The notes under the pieces are model-generated. The model searched no databases and was not told where the DNA came from. It saw only the letters and a program-made list of their open reading frames with translations. From NCBI RefSeq assembly GCF_018324685.1, contig NZ_AP023354.1, positions 2,046,001-2,110,000 of the forward strand: a stretch of DNA of 64,000 nucleotides, in the 5' to 3' direction. Every line of letters begins with the position of its first letter. Position 1 is the stretch's first letter. Position numbers and translations under genes: made by a program. Shown piece after piece: positions 47,607 through 55,479 of this stretch. This DNA comes from Actinocatenispora sera. GTDB lineage: Bacteria; Actinomycetota; Actinomycetes; Mycobacteriales; Micromonosporaceae.

Positions 47607-47636
47607 AAGGGCCGCGACCGGTCGGTCGCGGCCCTT
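47607..47636 (+). terminator. Terminator after nuoA2-H2
   Basis: A perfect 13-bp stem (AAGGGCCGCGACC with GGTCGCGGCCCTT) and a GGTC tetraloop, about 70 bases after nuoH2. It separates the A2-H2 block from the downstream genes, so I2 and J2-N2 must have their own promoters. Confidence 0.85.
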
Positions 47637-47903
47637 CCTGCACCCCCCGCAGGACTCACCCCCGGTGGCACGGACCGGAGCGCAGAGACCGTAACACTCA
47701 GGGAAGGCGTAGCGGAACTTGACATCAGCAAATTGCACATAGCTGCACGGCCGTGCGCCGCCACCGAAAGTCGTGAGCTTATGTCCCGATCACGTCGTGA
47801 TCGCACCCCTCTGTCATCGGCCGTACGGCCGGTACCTGGCGGGTTTCGACCTGGCTAATCTGCGCAATCGCGCCGTTCACGAACTATCCAGGAGATCCCC
47901 ACC
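47637..47903 (+). promoter_or_regulatory. Upstream region of the paralogous membrane-protein pair
   Basis: No gene is seen in these 267 bases, which are less GC-rich than the surroundings. A TTGACA -35-like box is at 47719-47724, without a clear -10 at the right distance. A second candidate has TAATCT at 47856-47861 as -10, about 40 bases before the gene start. Both are tentative. Confidence 0.25.
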
Positions 47904-50066
47904 TTGACCGAGCCGGAGCGTCCGCAGCCGGCAGAGCCGTCTGCCCAGAACCCCACCGCCACCCCGCCCGCGTCCCCCACGGATGCGCCGCCACCGGTCT
48001 CGCCCGCGCCGCTCGGCCCGCCGCAGCCGCTCGGCGAACCGGTATCGTCCGCCCCCGGCGCGCCGCCGATGCCGGTCGGAGCGGCGGGACCGTACGGCCC
48101 GGGTGCACCGGAAACCGCCCTGGCAGCCGCGTCCGGGATGCCGCCGGTGCCGGAAGCGATGTCCGGGATGCCGCCCGTGCCGGGAGCGACGCCGCCGGTT
48201 GCCGGCGAGTCGGCCGGGACGGGGATGCCTTTCGGTCAGCCGGGTACGCCCGGAACGCCAACACCGGGTGACGCCGCGTCCGGCATCATGATCGGGCTGC
48301 CCGGCGACCCGCAGACCACGAACTGGCCGTACGGGTCGATGCCGGTACCGCCGGCGCCGCGCCGCCGCCGGCGCTGGCCCTGGGTCGCCGGCGCGGTCGC
48401 GCTGGTCCTGGTGCTCGGCGCGGTCGCCGTCCCGCTGTACCAGCGGCTCACCCGACCCACCCCCACCGAGCAGGTGCAGTCCGCGCTCGCCTCGCTGGAG
48501 CACGCGGCAGTGATCCGGTTGACCGGCGAGTCGGTGACCATGGACGGCATGCCTCAGCGCGTCACCCTGTCCCTGGCCGGGAAGCGCGCGTACGGGCAGG
48601 TCCGCGGCTCCGCCGGCAGCGCCGACGTGCTGGTCCGGCACGGAGTCACCTACCTGCGCGGCGACCGCGCCTGGTGGCGGGGCGCTGACGAGACGGCGGC
48701 GCTCTATCTGTCCGGGCACTGGACGGCGCAGACGTCCGGGCTGTCCCTCGACCCGACCAAGCTCACCCAGACCGGGCTGGCGAAGTACCTCGGCAAGGGG
48801 TTGCGCGCGAACGCCGACCCGGATGCGCATGCCAAACCGGCCGGCGCCGGATACCCGAGCGTCCTCGGCTCCACCGCGGTCACGCCGTACCGCCTGCCGA
48901 ACGGTTCGGTGGTCTTCGTGACCGCCAACGCCCCGTACCGGCTCGCCGGCATCGACCGCGCCCCCGGCGCGGCGGACGGCGGCTACCTCGACCTGACCGT
49001 CGCCACGGCCGACAAGGACAGCTTCGCCTCGGGGTTCGCGAAGCTCGCCGCCGGCGTGCACGGCGACCCGAAGACGCCGGCGCACTACGACTACCACGAC
49101 AAGCCGAAGCAGGGTACCTGCGATCCCTACTCCTGCACCGAGTCGGTACGGCTGGGGGCGGACGGCGGCGACACCAGCCGCAAGGGGCATGTCGTCGGGT
49201 TCTTCAGCTCCGACGAGGCCGGCAAACACATCGTCGGCACGTGCTCGGCGAAGCTGCCGAAGATGCAGCCGAACCACTTCGCCCGGGTCTCCTGCACCAC
49301 GAGATCGCAGTCGTGGCGGCGTTGGACGGCAAGCGGAGCCAGCACGCACTACTGGGTCTGGATCCTACCGCTCGACCCGGGGTACGTCGGGGACCATCCG
49401 AACCAGGTCATCAACGTCTTCACCGCGGGCGTCGACGCCACGGACATGGACCCCGACGACATCGTCCTGGAGTCGGAGGATGCGCTCGGGGTGACCGACC
49501 ATCTGATCGCCGCGGGCGCATGGAAGGGCCGGGCCGCGGTCGACGCGGTACACGCGATCTGCGACGCGGGCGCGTTGGGCGTGCTGGAGCCGCTGATCAT
49601 GGCGGGGCAGGTGCAACTCGACCAGGACAGCTTCGGCGACTGGTTCAACGACGAGCACCTGTCGGCGGCGGTCGCGGCGAAGGAACATGCGGCGGCCGGG
49701 TCGACGAAGCTGGCGCTCGGATCGTGGCAGGACCCGGACGACCGGACCGTCAAGGCCGACCTGATCGACATCTCCGCGAAGACCACCGTCACCACCGGCC
49801 GGGTCACCACGACCCGGCGGACCCGCGGCGACATCGAGCAGGCCGCCGACCGGGCCCGCAAGGGGACGATGCCCGCCGGGTTCGGACGACAGTTGCGGAT
49901 CGTGGCCGGCCCGGGCAGCGCCCTGTACTGGTCGTCGGCCTCCGGCGTGGCCGCCGCCCTGCGCGCGGCCGGCGTGACCCCGGCGATGCTGCACGGCATC
50001 CGCCACATCCGGGTCGTCACCGGATTCGGCACGGCCACTCTCACCCCGAACCAGCTGCGCAAGTAG
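47904..50066 (+). CDS. Large membrane-anchored exported protein, paralogue 1
   Basis: A 720-residue protein of unknown function. A Pro/Ala-rich cytosolic region of about 150 residues contains repeats of (M)PPVPEAMSG type. It is followed by an Arg-rich patch and one transmembrane helix (about 153-178), and the remainder should be extracellular. The first external segment (LASLEHAAVIRLTGESVTM, then GDRAWWRG) has the look of LppX/LprG-like lipid-binding beta folds. A later region has paired cysteines (TCDPYSCTES, GTCSAKLPK, SCTTRS). It shares this layout with the next gene, with a nine-base gap. It lies inside the second complex I set but has no recognisable respiratory domain. Confidence 0.6.
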   Translation: MTEPERPQPAEPSAQNPTATPPASPTDAPPPVSPAPLGPPQPLGEPVSSAPGAPPMPVGAAGPYGPGAPETALAAASGMPPVPEAMSGMPPVPGATPPVAGESAGTGMPFGQPGTPGTPTPGDAASGIMIGLPGDPQTTNWPYGSMPVPPAPRRRRRWPWVAGAVALVLVLGAVAVPLYQRLTRPTPTEQVQSALASLEHAAVIRLTGESVTMDGMPQRVTLSLAGKRAYGQVRGSAGSADVLVRHGVTYLRGDRAWWRGADETAALYLSGHWTAQTSGLSLDPTKLTQTGLAKYLGKGLRANADPDAHAKPAGAGYPSVLGSTAVTPYRLPNGSVVFVTANAPYRLAGIDRAPGAADGGYLDLTVATADKDSFASGFAKLAAGVHGDPKTPAHYDYHDKPKQGTCDPYSCTESVRLGADGGDTSRKGHVVGFFSSDEAGKHIVGTCSAKLPKMQPNHFARVSCTTRSQSWRRWTASGASTHYWVWILPLDPGYVGDHPNQVINVFTAGVDATDMDPDDIVLESEDALGVTDHLIAAGAWKGRAAVDAVHAICDAGALGVLEPLIMAGQVQLDQDSFGDWFNDEHLSAAVAAKEHAAAGSTKLALGSWQDPDDRTVKADLIDISAKTTVTTGRVTTTRRTRGDIEQAADRARKGTMPAGFGRQLRIVAGPGSALYWSSASGVAAALRAAGVTPAMLHGIRHIRVVTGFGTATLTPNQLRK

Positions 50067-50075
50067 GGATCGACC

Positions 50076-52010
50076 GTGTCGGAACGAGAATCGAACACCC
50101 CGCAGCCGGACGCCCCGGTGCCGTCCCCGGACACGGCCGCGGCGGCCCCACCGCCGGACGCTGCCGAGGTGGCGCCGTCCCCGGGCACCGCCGCGGCGGC
50201 GCCACCGCCGGAGGCTGCCGTGGCGGTGCCGTCGTGGGACGCTGCCGTGGTGCCGCCGCCGGTGGTTCCGGTCGTGGCGAAGCGGCGGCGGAGGTGGCCG
50301 CTGCTCGCCGTGATCGCGGGCGTCGTGGTGCTCGCCGTGGTCGGTACCGCGGTCGGGATTCCGTTGTACCGCAAGCTGACCGCGCCGCCGCCGACCGAGC
50401 GGGTGCTCGCCGCGGCCGCGGCGCTCGCCACCGCGCCGGCGATGAGCCTCCGCGGCAGCGTGTGGGGGGTCGAGGACGGCTCGTTCGAGACGTTCGACGC
50501 CCGGGTCGGTGCCGACACCACCACGGTGGGCACCATCTCGATCGGCGGCGGCAGGGCGGACTTCCTCGTCGGCCCGCGGCTGGTCCGGCTGCGCGGCGAT
50601 CGACGGTCCCTGCTGGCCATCAAGCCGGACGTGGCCGAGTACGGGGTCGGCACGTGGCTGGAGCTGGAGCCCGCGACGCTGAACGTGGCGTTCTCGGAGC
50701 TGACGCCGCGCAACGTGGCCAACCGGATGCGGGACGGGCTGCGGGCGAACGGCACCGGCAAGTACGCCGCGGTACCGGCCGACGGGTTCCCGACCCGGTT
50801 GGGCCGTACCGAGGTCACCCCGTACCGGCTGCCCAGCGGCCGCGTCGCCTTCGTCACCGCCGACGCCCCGTACCGGCTGGCCGGCTTCACCGGGAAGTTC
50901 GGCCTCAGCGTCGAGGGCGAGCTGACCGCCGAGGTCTCGGTGCTGACCAGCAAGCAGTTCGCGACCGACTACGCCGCGCAGAACCGTGCGGCCGGCGAGG
51001 CGCCGACGGAGCCGGCCCATTACATGCTCAAGCCGGACAGCGAGAAGCAGGGTTCGTGCACCGAACGGTCCTGCGCGGAGTCGGCCGTCGTCGTCGCCGA
51101 CGGTGGCGTCACCGGCGGGCCGGGCCACGTCATCGGCGTTTTCAGCAGCGACTCCGCCAACAAGCACGTCGTCGGTACCTGCACAGCGAAGCTGCCGAAG
51201 CTGAAGCCCAACGGATCCGCGCGGGTCTGGTGTACGACGACGTCGGCGAGCTGGCGCAAGTGGACCGCGCACGGCGGCAGCAAGCGGTACTGGTTCTGGA
51301 TGGTCCCGCTGTCGCCGGGCTGGCAGGGCGATGACCTGCGCAGCGAGCTGCACCTGTTTCGTATCGGGGCGCTCAACGAGGACGTGGTGACCGGGTACGA
51401 GCTGTTCACTGCGGGACCGGCGGAGTTCTTCGGTGTGATGGACTCGCTGGTCGGGCAGGGTTGGTCGGCTGCCGCTGCCTGGCAGGCGACCACGAATCTC
51501 GCCGACTCCGGGGCGCTCGGGCTCGCGGCGCCGATGCTGCGCGCCGGTACGTTGACGGTCGATCCGAAGGCCGGCCCGGGCGCTCTGGAGGCCGGGAGCC
51601 TGCCGTTCTACCGGGAGGCGCGGCGCCGGTACGACGCGCACGGCGGCAAGCTCGCCGTGGGCGGCTACACCGACTCGTCCGGCAGGCACCACACCGGCCA
51701 CCTGTACGACGTGACGCGGCGACGCGTGGTCACCGCGGTGCCGCTGACCGCCGACTCGATGCGCGGGCTGCGGAGCCAGTGGCCGGACGCGGTGGAACGG
51801 TGCCGCAACGCCAACGCACCCGAGGGGTTCGGCCGGGACCTCGTCCTGGTGGCCACGCCGCGCAGTCCGCTCTACTGGCTGGGCGGCGACGACGTGGCGC
51901 GCACGTTGCGTGCGGCGGGCGTCGCCGGCAAGGATCTCGCCGGCATCGCCACTCTCACCGTGGTGACCGGGACCGGCGCCATCGCGGTGCGCGCCGCCGA
52001 CCTGGGCTGA
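50076..52010 (+). CDS. Large membrane-anchored exported protein, paralogue 2
   Basis: A 644-residue paralogue of the preceding gene with a shorter Pro-rich cytosolic leader and a helix near 72-96 (LLAVIAGVVVLAVVGTAVG). The external part aligns along its length: GTISIGGGRADFLVG resembles LppX-like folds, then SCTERSCAES, GTCTAKLPK and WCTTTS give the same cysteine pattern as paralogue 1. The fifth cysteine differs: paralogue 1 has one in AICDAG, whereas this copy has one in ERCRNAN. GTG 50076 is nine bases after the first stop, so both are co-transcribed. A heteromeric pair is plausible; function unknown. Confidence 0.6.
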   Translation: MSERESNTPQPDAPVPSPDTAAAAPPPDAAEVAPSPGTAAAAPPPEAAVAVPSWDAAVVPPPVVPVVAKRRRRWPLLAVIAGVVVLAVVGTAVGIPLYRKLTAPPPTERVLAAAAALATAPAMSLRGSVWGVEDGSFETFDARVGADTTTVGTISIGGGRADFLVGPRLVRLRGDRRSLLAIKPDVAEYGVGTWLELEPATLNVAFSELTPRNVANRMRDGLRANGTGKYAAVPADGFPTRLGRTEVTPYRLPSGRVAFVTADAPYRLAGFTGKFGLSVEGELTAEVSVLTSKQFATDYAAQNRAAGEAPTEPAHYMLKPDSEKQGSCTERSCAESAVVVADGGVTGGPGHVIGVFSSDSANKHVVGTCTAKLPKLKPNGSARVWCTTTSASWRKWTAHGGSKRYWFWMVPLSPGWQGDDLRSELHLFRIGALNEDVVTGYELFTAGPAEFFGVMDSLVGQGWSAAAAWQATTNLADSGALGLAAPMLRAGTLTVDPKAGPGALEAGSLPFYREARRRYDAHGGKLAVGGYTDSSGRHHTGHLYDVTRRRVVTAVPLTADSMRGLRSQWPDAVERCRNANAPEGFGRDLVLVATPRSPLYWLGGDDVARTLRAAGVAGKDLAGIATLTVVTGTGAIAVRAADLG

Positions 52011-52018
52011 CCGGCTCC

Positions 52019-52047
52019 GGTGGGAGGCGCGGCGTGCGCCCCCCACC
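52019..52047. terminator. Bidirectional hairpin between paralogue 2 and the aldo/keto reductase
   Basis: GGTGGGaGGCGC pairs with GCGCCcCCCACC (52019-52030 with 52036-52047; one A-C mismatch), with a five-base loop. It fills most of the 46-base gap between the convergent genes. Confidence 0.65.
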
Positions 52048-52056
52048 GAAGCGGGG

Positions 52057-53043
52057 TCAGGAGTGGCCGGAGATGGGCTTGGGGCGGTACGGCTCGGCCA
52101 GCGCGGCGAGCTCGTCGGCCGACAGCGTCAGTTCGGTTCCGGCGATCGCGTCGTCGAGGTGGTGCGGCTTGGTGGCGCCGACGATCGGCGCGGTCACCGC
52201 CGGCTGGTGCAGCAGCCAGGCGAGCGCCACCTGCGCCGCCGGTACGCCGTGCGCGTCGGCGACGTCCGCGACCCGGTCGGCGACGGCGAAGTCGGTCTCG
52301 TCGTAGTCGTAGAACCGCAGGTTGCCCGGGTCGGTGCGGGCCCGGACGGTGTGCTGGCCGTCCCGGCCGCGGTTGCCGGCGAGGAAGCCGCGGGCCAGCG
52401 GCGACCACGGCAGGATGCCGACGCCCTGGTCGGCGCAGAACGGGATCATCTCCCGCTCCTCCTCGCGGTAGATCAGGTTGTAGTGGTTCTGCATGGACAC
52501 GAACCGGGTCCAGCCGTGCGCGTCCGCCGTGTACTGCGCCTTCGCGAACTGCCAGGCCCACATCGACGACGCCCCGATGTACCGGGCCTTGCCGGCGCGC
52601 ACGACGTCGTGCAGCGCCGCCATCGTCTCCTCGATCGGGGTCTCCGGGTCGAACCGGTGGATCTGGTACAGATCGACGTAGTCGGTGCCCAGCCGGCGCA
52701 GTGAGGCGTCGATCGAGTCCATGACGTGCTTGCGGGACAGCCCCCGGTCGTACGGCCCGTCGCCCATCGGGTTGCACACCTTGGTGGCGAGCACGTAGTC
52801 CTCGCGGTGCTGGAAGAAGCGGCGCAGCAGGCGGCCGGTGATCTCCTCGCTGACCCCGACCGAGTAGACGTCGGCGGTGTCGTAGAAGGTGATGCCGGCC
52901 TCGGCGGCGCGGCGCACGAACGGCGCGGCGTCGGCCTCCGGCAGCACCCACTCGCGCCAGTTGACCGGATCGCCGTAGCTCATCATCCCCAGGCACAGCC
53001 GGGACACCTTCAACCCGCTGCCGCCCAGTCGTACGTACTCCAC
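52057..53043 (-). CDS. Aldo/keto reductase
   Basis: A 328-residue NADPH-dependent (beta/alpha)8-barrel oxidoreductase. The catalytic tetrad is visible: Asp and Tyr in [11 protein letters not shown], Lys in VLATKVCNP, His in [21 protein letters not shown] and the C-terminal [13 protein letters not shown] match the family. GTG 53043 follows a GGAAGGA ribosome-binding site; a longer start at 53067 is possible. It is read against the nuo2 genes and divergent from nuoI2. Its substrate is unknown, and there is no sign of a role in respiration. Confidence 0.87.
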   Translation of the reverse strand: MEYVRLGGSGLKVSRLCLGMMSYGDPVNWREWVLPEADAAPFVRRAAEAGITFYDTADVYSVGVSEEITGRLLRRFFQHREDYVLATKVCNPMGDGPYDRGLSRKHVMDSIDASLRRLGTDYVDLYQIHRFDPETPIEETMAALHDVVRAGKARYIGASSMWAWQFAKAQYTADAHGWTRFVSMQNHYNLIYREEEREMIPFCADQGVGILPWSPLARGFLAGNRGRDGQHTVRARTDPGNLRFYDYDETDFAVADRVADVADAHGVPAAQVALAWLLHQPAVTAPIVGATKPHHLDDAIAGTELTLSADELAALAEPYRPKPISGHS

Positions 53044-53135
53044 GGTGCGTCCTTCCCCCACGTGCACTGGCCACCACCAGCCTAGGGGTGTCCGGGAGCC
53101 GGCCGGCGGGCCGGTGCGGTGGCAGGATGGGTGGC

Positions 53136-53669
53136 ATGGCGGGATCGGTACCGGGCAAGGGGCTCGCGAAGGGGCTGGCCACCACGCTCAAGACGATGGT
53201 GCGCCCGGCCGGGACCCAGCAGTACCCGGACGTGCAGCCGGAGCTGCCGCCCCGCTCGCGCGGCGTGATCGCGCTGCTGGCGGAGAACTGCACGTCGTGC
53301 ATGCTGTGCGCGCGGGAGTGCCCCGACTGGTGCATCTACATCGACTCGCACAAGGAGACGGTGCAGGTGGAGGGCGCGGCGCGGGCCCGGCAGAAGAACG
53401 TGCTGGACCGGTTCGCGATCGACTTCTCGCTCTGCATGTACTGCGGGATCTGCGTCGAGGTGTGCCCGTTCGACGCGCTCTACTGGTCGCCCGAGTTCGA
53501 GTACGCCGAGTACGACATCCGCGACATGATGCACGAGTCGGACCGGCTCGGCGAGTGGATGACCACGGTACCGGCGCCGCCCGCGCACGATCCGAACGGC
53601 GAGCCGGCCAAGGAGGTCACCGCCGCCGAGCGCGGTGGCCGCGGCCGGGTCTCCCGCCCGCCCCGCTGA
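53136..53669 (+). CDS. nuoI2: NADH-quinone oxidoreductase subunit I, second copy
   Basis: A 177-residue NuoI paralogue with both cluster motifs intact ([15 protein letters not shown] and [15 protein letters not shown]). So both N6 clusters are possible. ATG 53136 is chosen; ATG 53127 is also in frame. It stands alone between an aldo/keto reductase and an esterase, 5.6 kb away from nuoH2. The C-terminus is Gly/Arg-rich. In the normal gene order I directly follows H, so an insertion or rearrangement separated them. Confidence 0.9.
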   Translation: MAGSVPGKGLAKGLATTLKTMVRPAGTQQYPDVQPELPPRSRGVIALLAENCTSCMLCARECPDWCIYIDSHKETVQVEGAARARQKNVLDRFAIDFSLCMYCGICVEVCPFDALYWSPEFEYAEYDIRDMMHESDRLGEWMTTVPAPPAHDPNGEPAKEVTAAERGGRGRVSRPPR

Positions 53670-53680
53670 GTCGTCGCCGC

Positions 53681-53770
53681 GCCGGCGCGGGGAACCGCGG
53701 TCGCTTCGGGCCGCGCGGCGCGGGGAACCTCGGTCGCTTCGGGCCGCGCGGCGCGAACCGCGGTCACTTC
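53681..53770. repeat. 33-bp tandem repeat running into the hydrolase stop
   Basis: Copies begin at 53681, 53715 and about 53748 (unit about GCGGCGCGGGGAACCGCGGTC then GCTTCGGGCCGC; the last is partial). The array lies between convergent nuoI2 and the hydrolase, and its last unit includes the hydrolase stop codon (53764-53766). Confidence 0.8.
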
Positions 53771-54435
53771 AGCAGGAGCGCGGTGAGCTCGTCGGGGGCG
53801 GTGAGCATCGCGTCGTGGCCGGTGCCGATCTCGTCGACCGGCCAGCCGAACTCGTGCGCCCAGCTGCCGAACGGCATCCCGTTGTCGGGCACGCAGACGA
53901 TCGCCCGGCACGGCAGCTCCTCGACCCGGCCGGTCAGCACCGTCGGCTCGGCGAACGTCCGGCGCGGCTGCGGTACCAGCTGCGGGGTCAGCCAGGCGAC
54001 CTGCTCCGGGTCGTCCACGCCGACCATCGGTGGTGGCGGTACCGCGATCAGCCCGTCCGTGGTGTTCCGGTCGACCCAGCGGCGGAACGGCTCGGGCGCC
54101 AGGTCGTCCATGCTGGCGCCGTCCGGGCCGGCCCACGCGTCGACGAGGATCAGCCGCGCGATCCGCTCCGGTACCCGGTCCGCCGCCTGCCGCACGACGA
54201 GCCCCGCGTAGCTGTGCCCGACCAGTACCACCTCGGTCAGGTCCTCGGTGTTGAGCAGCCTGACCACATCGTCGGCGTGCGTACCGAGGCCGACGTCGGG
54301 CCGCGGCTCGCCGCCGTCCAGGCCGGTCAGGGTCGGGGTGAGGACCCGGTGGCCGGCGGCGCGCAGCCGGTCGGCGACGTGCGTCCAGCACCAGCCGCCG
54401 TGCCAGGCTCCCGCCACGAGTACGAACGTGGACAT
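53764..54435 (-). CDS. Small alpha/beta hydrolase (EstC-like esterase)
   Basis: A 223-residue hydrolase. The oxyanion motif GAWHGGWCW is at the start, the nucleophile elbow GHSYAG near residue 71, and the His in IGTGHDAML near the end; the acid is probably in the CVPDNGMPF region. This combination is typical of the salicylate-binding/EstC-type esterases. ATG 54435 starts the conserved sequence. The gene converges with nuoI2 and is divergent from nuoJ2. Substrate unknown. Confidence 0.85.
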   Translation of the reverse strand: MSTFVLVAGAWHGGWCWTHVADRLRAAGHRVLTPTLTGLDGGEPRPDVGLGTHADDVVRLLNTEDLTEVVLVGHSYAGLVVRQAADRVPERIARLILVDAWAGPDGASMDDLAPEPFRRWVDRNTTDGLIAVPPPPMVGVDDPEQVAWLTPQLVPQPRRTFAEPTVLTGRVEELPCRAIVCVPDNGMPFGSWAHEFGWPVDEIGTGHDAMLTAPDELTALLLK

Positions 54436-54556
54436 CGACCCTCCCAGAGTTCGACAGTCATCGAATCATACTCGCGGGGCGTGGACATGGGTCGCCTGGT
54501 TGTCGCGCCACGCGGGGCGACACGGCAGGATGGATCACCATGGGCGGGTGGGAACC

Positions 54557-55057
54557 GTGACGGTGGCGGACGTACTGCTGGTGGCGCTCGGCGTGGTGAC
54601 GCTGGGCGCCGCCCTGCTGGTGGTCACCAGCCGGCACCTGGTGCGCGCCGGGCTGTGGCTGGTCGTCGCGCTCGGCGGGGTCGCCGGCTGTTACCTGGTG
54701 CTCACCGCCGAACTCGTCGCCTGGGTCCAGGTGCTGCTCTACGTCGGCGCCGTGGTGGTGCTGCTGCTGTTCGCGGTGATGCTGACCCGGGCGCCGATCG
54801 GACCCAGCCGGCAGCTCGACCGACCCCGGCTGCCCGCCGCGCTGGTCGGCGGCGGCGCCGGCGTCGGGCTCGCCGCGCTGCTGGTCGACGCGTACCGGTG
54901 GAGTCACGTCGAGCAGCCGCCGCCCGGCACGGCGGAGCGGATCGGTGCCGCGGTGTTCCGGCAGTGGGTGCTGCCGTTCGAGGTGGTGTCGGTGCTGCTG
55001 CTGGCCGCGCTGATCGGCGCGATCGTGCTGTCCACCCGAGCCGGGCGGGGCCGCTGA
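54557..55057 (+). CDS. nuoJ2: NADH-quinone oxidoreductase subunit J, second copy
   Basis: A 166-residue, five-helix NuoJ paralogue lacking the charged tail of the first copy. The helix-3 block WVQVLLYVGAVVVLLLFAVML matches NuoJ. GTG 54557 has GGGTGGG before it; an earlier ATG near 54530 is possible. It begins the J2-K2-L2-M2-N2 block. nuoK2 shares one base with its stop. Confidence 0.85.
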   Translation: MTVADVLLVALGVVTLGAALLVVTSRHLVRAGLWLVVALGGVAGCYLVLTAELVAWVQVLLYVGAVVVLLLFAVMLTRAPIGPSRQLDRPRLPAALVGGGAGVGLAALLVDAYRWSHVEQPPPGTAERIGAAVFRQWVLPFEVVSVLLLAALIGAIVLSTRAGRGR

Positions 55058-55479
55058 TGCATCCGGTGATCCCGTACCTGATCGCGGCGTTGCTGTTCGG
55101 CGTCGGCTGCTACGGCGTGCTGGTGCGACGCAACGCGGTGCTGCTGCTGATGTCGCTGGAGCTGATGCTCAACGCGGTCAACCTGATCCTGGTCACCGCG
55201 GACACCAGCATCGTCGGCGTCCCCCGGTCCGGCCAGGTGTTCGCGCTGTTCGTGATCGTGCTGGCCACCGCCGAGGTGGGCGTCGGCCTGGCCGTGGTGC
55301 TGCGGTTCTTCCGGCTGCGCGGCAGCGTCGACACCGACCTGCTCGACACCCGCCGCACCGGTGACGGTGCCGGCGGCGCGGTGCGCGCCGAGCACACCGC
55401 GGGCGGTACCGCCGCCGACCCGGAGACCGCGGCCGTGACCGTCGCGGACACCGACACCGGTACCGGGGAGGTGCGGTGA
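55057..55479 (+). CDS. nuoK2: NADH-quinone oxidoreductase subunit K, second copy
   Basis: A 140-residue NuoK paralogue. The two buried glutamates are retained (SLELMLNAVNL and TAEVGVGLAVV). The C-terminal 45 residues are a Gly/Thr/Asp-rich tail (GTAADPETAAVTVADTDTG) beyond the normal 99-residue length. ATG 55057 overlaps the nuoJ2 stop by one base, and its stop overlaps nuoL2. Confidence 0.88.
   Translation: MHPVIPYLIAALLFGVGCYGVLVRRNAVLLLMSLELMLNAVNLILVTADTSIVGVPRSGQVFALFVIVLATAEVGVGLAVVLRFFRLRGSVDTDLLDTRRTGDGAGGAVRAEHTAGGTAADPETAAVTVADTDTGTGEVR

Noticed and set aside
44666-47806. 1046-codon minus-strand frame opposite nuoA2-nuoH2
   Set aside because: It spans four genuine genes and their gaps in antisense, with no recognisable domain.
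47537-53135. Hidden or fused nuoD2 between nuoH2 and nuoI2
   Set aside because: I looked for the GPQHPSTHG and ESPRGE motifs in the translated frames of this stretch and did not see them; the genes there are unrelated.
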